NCBI GenBank assembly: GCA_019828565.1
Contig: JAHDYR010000014.1
Location: 186,001-250,000, forward strand
Direction of reading: 5' to 3'
From: Carpediemonas membranifera
Taxonomy: Eukaryota > Fornicata
DNA length: 64,000 nt
The stretch's first letter is position 1, and each line of letters opens with the position of its first letter. Below the pieces are notes generated by a model. The model ran no database searches and had not been told where the DNA came from. It saw only the letters and a program-made list of their open reading frames with translations. This document shows, in pieces, positions 1 through 8,964 of this stretch. The translations under genes and the position numbers were made by a program.

Positions 1-2715
1 TTGCTGTGTCGCCGCAACGTGGTCCGCGACATCATCCTCGGCGTGGGCGTGGATAGTTCTGAGCTCATTCTCGAGCACAGCAATGCGCTCGTCCACACCG
101 TCATCACTAGCAGGGGGCGGGGGCGCTGGGGCGGATTGAATGGGAACGCTCCTGGCCATCGCATCAATCTCTGCCTGCTTCTCGGCGACCATGGACTGGG
201 CAGTGCTCAGCATTCTCTCGAGGCGGTCGATCTTCTCCGATACCTCTCGCTGCTTCTTGGCGTCGTCGAGATCTCTGGCAACAAGCTCATGCTCTAGGGA
301 AGTGATCCTTTGCATGGCCTCGTCGTCGGTGCTTGACTCAGCCGTCTCATAGCCCTTTAACCGGGCCTCAAGGTCAACTTGGTCTCGGGCCAAACGTCTG
401 AGGGCGGGCTCGGCGGCTGCGAGCTCAGCCTTGGCCTGATCGAGGTCGCGGGTGGCAGTCTCAACGGCAGCCTCGAGCTCGGCCGACCGCGCTGCTGTCT
501 TGCGTTCATCGGCGTCGCGGACATCAATCTCGTGCTGAAGCGCAGCGATCTTCTCGGTGGCAGCGTCCTCGCTAGCTGTGAGACGGGAGATCTCCGCTTG
601 CAACTCGGCCGCAGTCGCACCATCTGACACTACTGGCTGTGCTGGAACATCGGCATCCTTATTACCCTGCTGGGCGCGTAGGGCCTCGTTATCCCGCAGC
701 GCCTGGTCAAGCTTGGCCTCCAGCTCGGATACGGTATCGGCAAGCTCGGTTGTGCGATCCTCGGCCGCTACAAGCTGGGCATCGGCAGTAGCACGGTTCC
801 TCGCATCATCTTCATTCAGGGTCTTGACCTCGGCCTCAAGAGCCATGATGCGGGCCTCGTAGTCGTCGATGGTGGCCCTAGACGACTCACCATCTGCACC
901 ATACTGCTGCAGAAACGCCTGTGCAGCCTGGGCGGCAGCCAGAGCCTGGTCGCGCTCAATAATGGCTGATTTGAGCTGTGTCTTCAGATCTTCGAGATCA
1001 TCAACCGAGATCTCGGGTCTGGACTGGCTTACGCTGGCGGCGTCGGCAACGGCACGGGCAAGAGCTGCGTTGGCCTCGGAAAGAGAGGATTCGAGCGCTG
1101 CAATTCGGGCCGCGGTGTTGGGCTCCTCTCCTTCGCATATGAGGATCTCGTGCTGGAGTGCCGCGATCTTCTCCGCTGCAGAAGCCTCACTGGCGCGAAT
1201 TTCGGCGTACTCGCGTTGTAACTGGTCCATATCGTCAGCAGCAGGCTCTTGGCTAGGGATCTGCCCGCGCTCGGTGGGCATGTCGGCCTCGGCGGCGAGT
1301 CCCTGAGCCACGTTGGTCGACTCGTCGATCTTCTCTTCGAGCTCAGCCAGTGCGCATTCAAGCTGCCTGATTCTCGCCAAATCGCTCGCCCTTGTGTCAT
1401 CAGGACCCCAGTCATCTCTGGTTACCAGCTTGAGTTCCTCCTCAAGAGCGGTGATCCGTTGAACATACTCACACATGGTACCAGCGTCTTCGCTGGACCC
1501 CGCTTGTCTAAGCTGGGCCTGTGCGTGGGCCGCCTCGGCCTCAGCCGACTCTGCCCGAGTCACTAGCTCAGCCAACGAGGCTGGGGTGATATCAGCCCGG
1601 GACTGGGTCAGCTCAGACAGCTCAGACCGGGCATGACGCAGCTCTTTGGTGATTTTTTCGACGGCAGCCTCGAGCTCGGCCGACCGCGCTGCTGTCTTGC
1701 GTTCATCGGCGTCGCGGACATCAATCTCGTGCTGAAGCGCAGCGATCCTCGCGCCAGCTTCATTCTCGCTCGCCTTCAGCCTCTCTACTTCGCTATTAAG
1801 CTCTGTGATCGTTGCCTTAGCCGCGTCATCGGTGCCCACAGCGTCAGGGGGCTGAGTCCGGGCCTCACTGGCGCTGAGCCGGGATCTAAGCTCCTCTGCC
1901 TCTCGATGAGCATGGGCAAGCTGCTCTCTCAGCTCAGCAATCGTGCCCAGCATCTTCTCATCCGTCTGTACTGTCTCGGTCTCGGTGTCATGGCTGGCCT
2001 CAGCGTCGAATGCATCCCTCGCCTTCAGCTCAGCCTCGAGCGCAGTAATCCTCGCGGCATACTCCTCCAATGTCTTCTGTTCGTTCTTGTTATCAGCGCT
2101 CTGCTCTTTCAGAGAGAACCGTGCACACTTAGCGGCGGCCTTGGTCTCTGTAAGCTCCTCTCCGGCCTGTCTGAGCTCGTCATTTAGGGCCTTAGTAGTG
2201 CTATCCGCGTCTTGCCTGGTCTCCTTGAGTTGGGTGACCTCTGCGGTGAGTTTGGCGTTCAACTTCTTCATCGCGGCAACCTCAATGATGTGAAGGCTCT
2301 TATCGACCTCAGCAGAGTATATTCTGGCCTTGAGATTCGCATTAGCATCGACTAGTTCCCTCATTTGCCGCTGGAGGGCCGCAATCTGTTCCTGCATTGC
2401 CTTTCCGCTGCCATCAGAAGCTGCGGTTGTGGTTGTTCCAGCAGTATTCATTCCATCTGAAGAACCAAGCATGTTCCCGTGGTTCTGTTGCTCACGGGTA
2501 CTTGCTTCCATGGAGATGATCGCCGACTGTCTTGTGCCCAAAATTCTCGGTCCTAAATCTCCGAGATCGTGGAGATTTGTCTTCAAGTCTGAATCATTCC
2601 CCACTATGTGTGTCATGACATCATATCGTGTCAGATCAAGACTCGGCATGGCATGCCAGCACATCGACACAGCTGGGTTGACTCTCGTGAAACCATGATC
2701 GCCTAAGCCAGTCAT
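1..2715 (-). CDS. Large coiled-coil protein, 5' (N-terminal) part; runs off the window
   Basis: An open frame runs on the minus strand from an ATG at 2715 to the left edge with no stop, so at least 905 residues are encoded and the C-terminus lies outside. An in-frame stop lies just upstream of this ATG, which supports the start. The first ~95 residues are not coiled. From about residue 105 the chain is a nearly continuous helix rich in Glu, Ala, Gln, Arg and Leu with heptad spacing (for example the stretch reading ERIAVLENEL near the left edge). Two 87-bp segments, 1197 bp (399 codons) apart, are identical. The role is unknown; such proteins usually act as cytoskeletal, basal-body or Golgi scaffolds, but nothing here decides between them. 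The high confidence concerns the existence of the gene, not its function. Confidence 0.85.
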   Translation of the reverse strand, partial: MTGLGDHGFTRVNPAVSMCWHAMPSLDLTRYDVMTHIVGNDSDLKTNLHDLGDLGPRILGTRQSAIISMEASTREQQNHGNMLGSSDGMNTAGTTTTAASDGSGKAMQEQIAALQRQMRELVDANANLKARIYSAEVDKSLHIIEVAAMKKLNAKLTAEVTQLKETRQDADSTTKALNDELRQAGEELTETKAAAKCARFSLKEQSADNKNEQKTLEEYAARITALEAELKARDAFDAEASHDTETETVQTDEKMLGTIAELREQLAHAHREAEELRSRLSASEARTQPPDAVGTDDAAKATITELNSEVERLKASENEAGARIAALQHEIDVRDADERKTAARSAELEAAVEKITKELRHARSELSELTQSRADITPASLAELVTRAESAEAEAAHAQAQLRQAGSSEDAGTMCEYVQRITALEEELKLVTRDDWGPDDTRASDLARIRQLECALAELEEKIDESTNVAQGLAAEADMPTERGQIPSQEPAADDMDQLQREYAEIRASEASAAEKIAALQHEILICEGEEPNTAARIAALESSLSEANAALARAVADAASVSQSRPEISVDDLEDLKTQLKSAIIERDQALAAAQAAQAFLQQYGADGESSRATIDDYEARIMALEAEVKTLNEDDARNRATADAQLVAAEDRTTELADTVSELEAKLDQALRDNEALRAQQGNKDADVPAQPVVSDGATAAELQAEISRLTASEDAATEKIAALQHEIDVRDADERKTAARSAELEAAVETATRDLDQAKAELAAAEPALRRLARDQVDLEARLKGYETAESSTDDEAMQRITSLEHELVARDLDDAKKQREVSEKIDRLERMLSTAQSMVAEKQAEIDAMARSVPIQSAPAPPPPASDDGVDERIAVLENELRTIHAHAEDDVADHVAATQQ
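464..550. repeat. 87-bp exact internal repeat, copy 1 (within coiled-coil gene)
   Basis: This segment is identical to 1661-1747. Both lie in the same reading frame of the coiled-coil gene, 399 codons apart, and encode the same heptad-like stretch. Exact identity over 87 bp amid diverged flanks suggests recent gene conversion or duplication. Confidence 0.9.
1661..1747. repeat. 87-bp exact internal repeat, copy 2 (within coiled-coil gene)
   Basis: Second copy of the segment at 464-550, in the same frame of the coiled-coil gene. The sequence diverges immediately on both sides. Confidence 0.9.
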
Positions 2716-2763
2716 ATACTGATCATTATCATATATTATAGTTTAACCGAGACCATTCATGTC

Positions 2764-3855
2764 TTACTGCATGTCGTCGTCCGAGATTTCCGTCTGCACG
2801 CCGCTGCGCTTGATCACCATCTTCGCCATGAGGTGGGCAACATGGACCGACCTCTGCATCGAGTAGCCCATGATGCGCCCGAAAGTATACCCGCCGGCAA
2901 AGGCATCACCCGCGCCGTTCGTGTCAATGAGCTGCTCGCGGGGGACGGCCTCCACAGGGAATGTCACTGGCTTGCCGTCCGTCTCCTTGTCGACGACGAT
3001 GGTGTCGTGGGGGCCCTGGGTGACGACGACGTTCCTCAGTGCCCGATCGCCGCGCTTCCACGTCGAGAGGAAGACTGCAAGCTTGGACAGGTCGACCTTG
3101 CCGTCAGCCTCCTTGGGGAAGTCGATCACCTCGGCCAGGGAACCGTATTCGGCCTCGTTACCGAGCAGGACGTCACACGCCTCGACGACGGCGAGGAGAC
3201 GATCGGTAAAGGCGTTGACAACAAAGGGTGACGCCAGGTTGAAGCAGATGCTCTTGCCGCGTTGCTGGGCGAGCTCGATGAGCTTCTGCGTGGACTTATA
3301 GTTGTCAGTGATGAAGAATCCCGAGAAGTAAACGGCGGGCACCTCGTCCAAGAAACGAAGCACGTCCGGCTGGTCAAAGAGGCATGGATCGAAGTATGTG
3401 GACGCGCCGAGTGACGCTACGAGACTCCTGTCCCTGTTGTCGTCGATGAAGACGGCGCAGTGGCCTGTAGAGTCGTCCTCGGTGACACAGAAGCGGTGCT
3501 CGATCTTGTGTTCGGTGAGCATCTCACGCATACGGTTACCAGTCGCGTCATTAGCAACACTGCCAGCATAGAACACGCAGAATTGATCGCCGGTGGTGAT
3601 GGATCGCTTGGCGTTGTATGCGAGGATGGCCTGGAAAATCCGAGCCGTGTTGAGCACGCTGCCGCCGGGAGTGGCCTCAAAGGAAGCATCGCACGTAGCC
3701 ATGAGGTCACTGAGCTTTGCTGACGGCCAGATGACGGCCCTCGCGGGCTCCAGACCGGACTTCTTCAGAAACTCGCCATTAACCTCCTTGGTGTAGATCT
3801 CATCCATTAGAGGGTTACCAGCGCAGAAAAGCAGGCATTTGGTTGTTGCAGACAT
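2764..3855 (-). CDS. ADK: Adenosine kinase (PfkB/ribokinase family)
   Basis: The 363-residue product matches adenosine kinases in length and layout. It should phosphorylate adenosine to AMP with ATP, in the cytosolic purine-salvage pathway. Visible signatures are the N-terminal GNPLMDE motif of eukaryotic adenosine kinases, the GGSVLNTARI substrate-binding segment near residue 65, and the PfkB signature DTNGAGDAFAGG near residue 315, whose second Asp is the catalytic base. The ATG at 3855 gives the normal N-terminus. The stop lies only ~50 bp from the start of the neighbouring minus-strand coiled-coil gene. Salvage kinases are expected if the organism lacks purine synthesis, as many metamonads do, but that is inference. 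Confidence 0.93.
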   Translation of the reverse strand: MSATTKCLLFCAGNPLMDEIYTKEVNGEFLKKSGLEPARAVIWPSAKLSDLMATCDASFEATPGGSVLNTARIFQAILAYNAKRSITTGDQFCVFYAGSVANDATGNRMREMLTEHKIEHRFCVTEDDSTGHCAVFIDDNRDRSLVASLGASTYFDPCLFDQPDVLRFLDEVPAVYFSGFFITDNYKSTQKLIELAQQRGKSICFNLASPFVVNAFTDRLLAVVEACDVLLGNEAEYGSLAEVIDFPKEADGKVDLSKLAVFLSTWKRGDRALRNVVVTQGPHDTIVVDKETDGKPVTFPVEAVPREQLIDTNGAGDAFAGGYTFGRIMGYSMQRSVHVAHLMAKMVIKRSGVQTEISDDDMQ

Positions 3856-4173
3856 TCTGAAACGTGTCTTCGCTTGAAACGCTCACCTTCCCAGCTTAAC
3901 CAAGTAGCTTTCAGCAGATCTTGGAATGATCTGACAGACTGCCATCGCGTGGCCTCGGGATCGCGATGCCACATTGACATGTGATTTCCCTAAATATGTT
4001 GTGGCGCTGAGTACACAAAATAGTGGTTCAAAACATTCACCTCAGCTGTGATGGGGGGTTCGAACAAGACCATCCGACACCTGTAAGCGATATGATGGGA
4101 TAGGCACTCCATTACAACTACCCAACCCGGCAATAGCCTCGGAAATTGATTTGCCGGATTTGCCCAACTGGTA
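3856..4173. other. Divergent intergenic region with promoter-like motif
   Basis: This 318-bp gap lies between the divergent adenosine kinase (-) and the gene at 4174 (+). No convincing gene is seen. At 4143-4163, about 12 bp before the 4174 ATG, the sequence AAATTGATTTGCCGGATTTGC closely resembles one found 33 bp before the BiP start (51710-51731). Confidence 0.5.
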
Positions 4174-4734
4174 ATGACTGAAGAACTAGGATCGCACGGC
4201 ATCAAGTCCTGGTCCGGTCTAACAGATGATCCCCGTAGAATCTATGATGTGAAAATGCCACAGCTCTCCAATATCACCCGCAAAGTACTCCTGTACGACG
4301 AATTCATGAAAGGAATCACTCCCCACACCGACAAGGCTGGTGGAAAACTTGCCATAGCGATAGGAACAGATGATTTTGGCGATGCATTGGAGCCATGCCA
4401 ACTTAATCCCTCTCTTCAGGAGCGTTACATCGAGTTGTTCAAGACAATTTCGAACCAGATCGCAGCCCGGGAACTGAACGCCATCCTACAGACGTACGAC
4501 ATCAACGAGGAGCGCACGCTGTCTGATGGCCTGGAGGTGCGTGCGACTGTTGAACTCCGGCGGCGACTGCGGCACAGGCTGGACCACAAATACATCATGC
4601 GTAAGGCCATGGAGCGGCTCCGGTTCGAGTGCACTGAGCAAGAGACGCCCGTCCAGACTGCGGCAGACAGTGACGCCATGCTCCTCCTTGCTGGAGAACG
4701 CGAGACAGCCTTTCCCTTTGACATGCAGCCATGA
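4174..4734 (+). CDS. Uncharacterised 186-residue protein
   Basis: I do not recognise this protein. It starts at an ATG close behind a promoter-like motif shared with BiP. The N-terminal half is mixed. Residues about 85-150 form a charged helical segment rich in Arg, Leu and Glu (ELRRRLRHRLDHKY). There is no signal peptide or membrane segment. It lies divergently from adenosine kinase and 246 bp before the PH-domain gene on the same strand. The full-length frame, ATG start and surrounding gaps make it a probable real gene, but its function cannot be stated. Confidence 0.6.
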   Translation: MTEELGSHGIKSWSGLTDDPRRIYDVKMPQLSNITRKVLLYDEFMKGITPHTDKAGGKLAIAIGTDDFGDALEPCQLNPSLQERYIELFKTISNQIAARELNAILQTYDINEERTLSDGLEVRATVELRRRLRHRLDHKYIMRKAMERLRFECTEQETPVQTAADSDAMLLLAGERETAFPFDMQP

Positions 4735-4980
4735 GGGTAGGTGGCCGTCAACGATTCACCCTTGCATTGTATCCAATTACCGGCACGACCCTGATTCTGC
4801 TGTCACGATGGATCTGTGTGGTCCACTCTGCCGTCTTCCACTCAAATGATTCCCTCATAAATCTGCATGTAAATCGCTGCCTCGCCCCCTCTGCCCCCGG
4901 ATCTGACACATCAAGGCGCTATCAAGCCTATCAGGAGAAAGATTTGGGTCACAGCAATTCCATCTTCAAGCATTGAGAGC

Positions 4981-6738
4981 ATGACCGCGAATCGGCCCGA
5001 AAGCATGTCCCGCATGCTATATGATCCAGATGGATCGCTGCAATACTCATCAAGAAGCGATTCTAGTTTAACATCCATCGAAACTGGCTTTGGCGACATG
5101 GAGAATTCCTTCGATCGCTTTTCACCATACCGCCAGGGCAATTCGCCACTTTCAGCGGTATCCAACAACTCACGCCTAAAGATAGGGCTACATACGATCG
5201 ACATTGAGCTCCAGCGGCTCGCCCATGATAACGATGAACTTGCATCGGCTCATGACTTGCTGGCCACCTCACTCGCGGAAGAAAGAAACAGGGCTGCCGC
5301 CCTCGAGAAGCAGCTTGCAACCATGACCAACGAGCTTAGGGAGCAGACAGAGCTCGTGCGGCACCAGTCAGCCGTCATCGCCACTGCCAACAGGACGATC
5401 GAGGATCTCAGGGCCGTTCAGCCCCACTCCGTCGTGACAGACGATGCTAACACACAGACAGACCCCCGCAGCTATGACTCCAGGTCGCAGTCAGATACGT
5501 CGATCGTGCTACAGGGAGAGCTGAGCCAATCATCAACTGTAGTCTCACTGCAACCAATCACTGAGTGCGATGCTGAATCGGGCATGGACGACGGTGACTC
5601 CAAGCTTGGCTCGATCAGCAGTATTGGTCGTATCATGTTTTCCCTGGGACTCGGAGAGACTGCCGAGAGTCCTGACAGCCCGGTCGCGACATCAGACGGA
5701 AAGCAGAACACGAGCGACGAGAAGCATCACTCAACGCTGTCTACTGTACCTAGCATCCCTGATTTCTATGACGCTGACGCCGTCGGTGACAGAGATGATG
5801 ACTCAATGTCGCTGTTGACGGTCGAAGACGTCGACATCCCAGATAACGACTCAATCGTATTCAAACTGAGTCACTCGAGACAGAATTCACTCGACACGGC
5901 GCTGATCTCAGACGACAGCCTCCAGACGAGGCCGGGCGAGCTCCACATCCCCCGTCTCAACCTCACAGCAGCCTCACTACCCCGAGCTGGAAGGGACAAG
6001 CTCGACTCCCAGCCCTCCTCTGACTCTGACGCGTTCTCGACCACTCCCACGACGCTGTCGGGCCGGTTCTCACGGACACCGACGGGTAAGGGGATGCATC
6101 GCCGAAAGAGATCGGTGTTCTGTCATTCGAGTTTAGTGGAGAGAGGGGCGTGGGCGTGGAAGTACCCCACCTTCCCAAACGGCAAGGTGACCAAGCGGTT
6201 CATTGTGTTTGACCCAACTAACCTGGTGTTCTCGTGGGGGCACGATCCAAGCTCCCAGACGGCCAAGATCTCTGTCGGTAACATTCGTAAGATCGTACCA
6301 GGGTGTCTGTCTCCAATGTTCTGGCATGGAACGGCTACCAGCCCCTCTTGTACACAACCCCACTTGTCATTCTGTCTCCAACTATCAAACGGCCAAGTGC
6401 TGGCGTTCACTGCGGCCACCCGGGAAACTTTCCTGGCCTTCTTCTCGATAATGCACAAGAGCATCCTCGCGCAGACATCCCCTGCCGGCCGTATGGAGTG
6501 GTGGGCTTCATTCACTCCGGGGAAACTGCTATGGTTCACCATGTCCCGCAGGCTGTGGACGTTATCCCGCACTCAGGGTGTAAGGCTGGGTGACTTGTTT
6601 GCTGAGGCCTTTGAGGACGAGACCGAGATGACATCCAACTCTGTGCTTGATACGCCACCCACCAGACTTATGAGGAAGCTGTCGACCAGGATAGCAACGG
6701 CGGTTATGCAGTCACCACGGGTAATTGATCGGAGATGA
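4981..6738 (+). CDS. Coiled-coil protein with C-terminal PH-like domain
   Basis: The product has 585 residues. Residues about 70-140 form a coiled coil (LATSLAEERNRAAALEKQL). Residues 150-370 are acidic, Ser/Thr-rich and probably disordered. Residues about 380-510 look like a pleckstrin-homology domain: a Trp-containing first strand, then KRFIVFDPTNLVFSWG, then strands leading to IRKIVPG, and a final amphipathic helix containing FLAFFSIMH. This order resembles PH domains of cortical anchor proteins such as the Mcp5/Num1 type, which bind phosphoinositides at membranes. A role as a membrane-associated scaffold is inferred. The start is the first ATG of the frame. Confidence 0.75.
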   Translation: MTANRPESMSRMLYDPDGSLQYSSRSDSSLTSIETGFGDMENSFDRFSPYRQGNSPLSAVSNNSRLKIGLHTIDIELQRLAHDNDELASAHDLLATSLAEERNRAAALEKQLATMTNELREQTELVRHQSAVIATANRTIEDLRAVQPHSVVTDDANTQTDPRSYDSRSQSDTSIVLQGELSQSSTVVSLQPITECDAESGMDDGDSKLGSISSIGRIMFSLGLGETAESPDSPVATSDGKQNTSDEKHHSTLSTVPSIPDFYDADAVGDRDDDSMSLLTVEDVDIPDNDSIVFKLSHSRQNSLDTALISDDSLQTRPGELHIPRLNLTAASLPRAGRDKLDSQPSSDSDAFSTTPTTLSGRFSRTPTGKGMHRRKRSVFCHSSLVERGAWAWKYPTFPNGKVTKRFIVFDPTNLVFSWGHDPSSQTAKISVGNIRKIVPGCLSPMFWHGTATSPSCTQPHLSFCLQLSNGQVLAFTAATRETFLAFFSIMHKSILAQTSPAGRMEWWASFTPGKLLWFTMSRRLWTLSRTQGVRLGDLFAEAFEDETEMTSNSVLDTPPTRLMRKLSTRIATAVMQSPRVIDRR

Positions 6739-7525
6739 GGGTTGGATGATTTGTTGTGGAGGGCGTCCCGGTGGCTTGTCTTTGTTCGTTTTTTAATTAA
6801 AAGCTATTTGCGGTCAGCAGAGATTGTGTGATGCAGCCCAATAATGAGCTGCTTCGAGAGGCTTGTTACTCGACCGTATCCGCTGATCATTCTACTGCTT
6901 CTGCTGTCTTCACCGTGGCCCCATTCGCTGTTATGGTGAGGCAGACCATGTCTGACTTCGATCTCATGGACTCAAAGGGGTGGATGAGGATCAACCCTGC
7001 AATGCATGGAGCGATCTGGGTCACATCATCCCTGTCCTGCAAGCTGGATGTTACACTGCGGTCCTCGGTAAATCCAGAAGTCGAGTCTGCTTGGATATGG
7101 GATAAGTCATGGGAGGTCAACCACTGTTGTGCCCTTCAACTATGCCAGCTGTGACACATCGAGGAAACCATCGCCCAACCTCAGGTTGGCTTGGGTTGAC
7201 TGAACCAGAAGACACTGTGATAGCTTCCTTCGGTCAAATGACAGGAGTGGCGCGGTGGATGCGAACGGGGCCTAAATTACCTTATCTGACGAAACTGTTT
7301 CGGCGGGATTGCAATCGATCTGATGAAGAAGATCTTATCCACCTGGTTCCCGGTCGCTGGATTCCGACTCTGCCTACATGCACCCGATACCGAAGTATAC
7401 AGGGCATGCGATGCCCCTGCTCATTGATCGGGCACACGGCCGTGATCATGAGACCATCACGTGTGGTTTCCTGCCATATCTGGCACACAACGGGACCGCG
7501 CACTTTACCGACCAAAATTGGCGGC
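6739..7525. other. Long intergenic region, no convincing gene
   Basis: This 787-bp gap separates the PH-domain gene from the tRNA isopentenyltransferase gene. Short frames exist on both strands (for example 6828-7154 plus and 6887-7120 minus), but none has a recognisable motif. I see no tRNA-like cloverleaf. An AT-rich stretch follows the upstream stop (TTTTTTAATTAAAAGC, near 6790). Confidence 0.4.
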
Positions 7526-8914
7526 ATGACGGATTGGGCCGTCCCAGAGCCATACGACAGCAACAGGCCAGTGGTCTGCATTCTTGGTACGTAGAAGCAC
7601 AGTAGTTTTGACGTAGGACCGACCGCATCGGGAAAGACGTCTCTTTCGACGAAGGTCTGCGCCGAATTCGGCGGTGAGGTCATTGTATGCGATTCAATTC
7701 AGCTATACGAGCACTGTAACATTCTATCTGCCAAGGTCACCGACGCTGAGGCATCAGGGATCCCGCATCATCTGCTAAGCTCTGTCTCGCCCTTGGACCC
7801 CTCGTTCACGGTGATGAAGTACCAGCAGGCGGCCGTGAAGGCCATTAATGACTGCCATAAGAGGGATAAGGTCCCATTTATTGTCGGAGGCACCGTGTAC
7901 TACGCAGCATCAACTATGGCCTTCGATTCACTCCTGGGAAGCAACCAGGAGTACATAGACGCCGTAGACCCGGCCGCAGGAGGGTACTCGGTGCTCCAGA
8001 AGAAGTGGGACCTCCCCCTCGATGAGCTCGAGGCCGTCTTCAAGCAGACTTGCACTGCTAACCGCGTTCCATTCGAGGCCCTCGGATCTAGACGGGCCTA
8101 TAGAGAAGCCATGGTTTGCTATGAGATGACAGGCAACTTCCCCAGTAGATACCAGCAGAAGGAGGAGTCCGAGGCCTCATTCGCCTCCCTCGTCATCTAC
8201 CTAACCTGTGACCCTGAAGAACTCTCCCGCCGCGCCCAGGCCCGGGTTGACGAAATGAAGGCGCAGGGTGTGGTAAGTGAAGCGGTCGGGCTGTATCTGA
8301 AGGGAATCTCTGAGGGTGCAATGCTTGACAGAGGCGTATTCCAAGCTATCGGGCTGAAGGAATTGAAGCCGTTGGTTGACAGAATCCTGGATGACATGAC
8401 GGTCGAAGATTCACCTAGATTCCACAGAGATGCACTGGACTCCATGACTGACCGAGAGCTGGCCTTGCTGTGGGGTCCAACACTGCCAGCCCAAGTACAT
8501 CGTCTGCCCGACCTGACCGGGCTCGACGACTTGATCGACGACTGTCTCCAGACTGTTGTTACCAGCACGGTGAACTATGCGAAGAAGCAGGCAAAGGCAG
8601 TGGACGTTCTCAAGGCGCGCGGCTTCCCGGTGGTCGAGGTTGACACGACCAGGGTGAGGGTCGACGGTTGGGGTGACATCGTTGGGCAGACCGCGAAGAT
8701 CATAAGACACTTCATCGCACATCCTTACAAGGCAACGTTAGCGCCGCCTGACCCAGAGGCGCGTAAGGTGTTCCATTGTGACATTTGCGGTCGAGATATC
8801 GTGGGGAGGCAGCAGTATGATGTGCACCTTAAGAGCGGCAAACACAAGAGAGGGCTGCGGACGATGAAAAGGAACCAGGGGCGGCGGCCATCATTTAATA
8901 TAATAGTGCGCTGA
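7526..8914 (+). CDS. tRNA dimethylallyltransferase (isopentenyltransferase) with C-terminal zinc finger; one 30-nt intron
   Basis: The enzyme transfers an isopentenyl group to A37 of tRNAs reading U-starting codons. Removing a 30-nt intron (7587-7616) joins VVCIL to GPTASGKTS, restoring the MiaA/Mod5 P-loop at residues 21-28. The joined coding sequence is 1359 nt, a 452-residue protein. The conserved CDSIQLYEH segment follows the P-loop. At about residues 405-430 lies a C2H2 finger (CDIC, then H-x5-H), a feature of eukaryotic Mod5/TRIT1 enzymes absent from bacterial MiaA. The exon-1 ATG at 7526 gives a 20-residue leader. A reading begun at the next downstream Met (7793) would lack the P-loop and be inactive, so the spliced model is strongly preferred. 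Confidence 0.93.
7587..7616 (+). other. Intron, 30 nt (tRNA isopentenyltransferase gene)
   Basis: Starts GTACGT and ends TGACGTAG. Its removal restores the enzyme's GPTASGKT P-loop and keeps the frame through to the stop. No in-frame alternative gives the motif. Confidence 0.93.
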
Positions 8915-8964
8915 ACTCTACATAAATGTTATCAACTTACCGTCCGATCTAAGTACCTTTACAA

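Noticed and set aside
4045-4075. GGTTCGAAC sequence resembling a tRNA B box with a GATGG/CCATC hairpin
   Set aside because: The T-stem does not pair, there is no acceptor stem, and no proper D-arm lies at the right distance on either strand.
6828-7154. 108-codon plus-strand frame and overlapping 77-codon minus frame
   Set aside because: Neither has a recognisable motif, promoter-like element or clear codon bias; they overlap each other.
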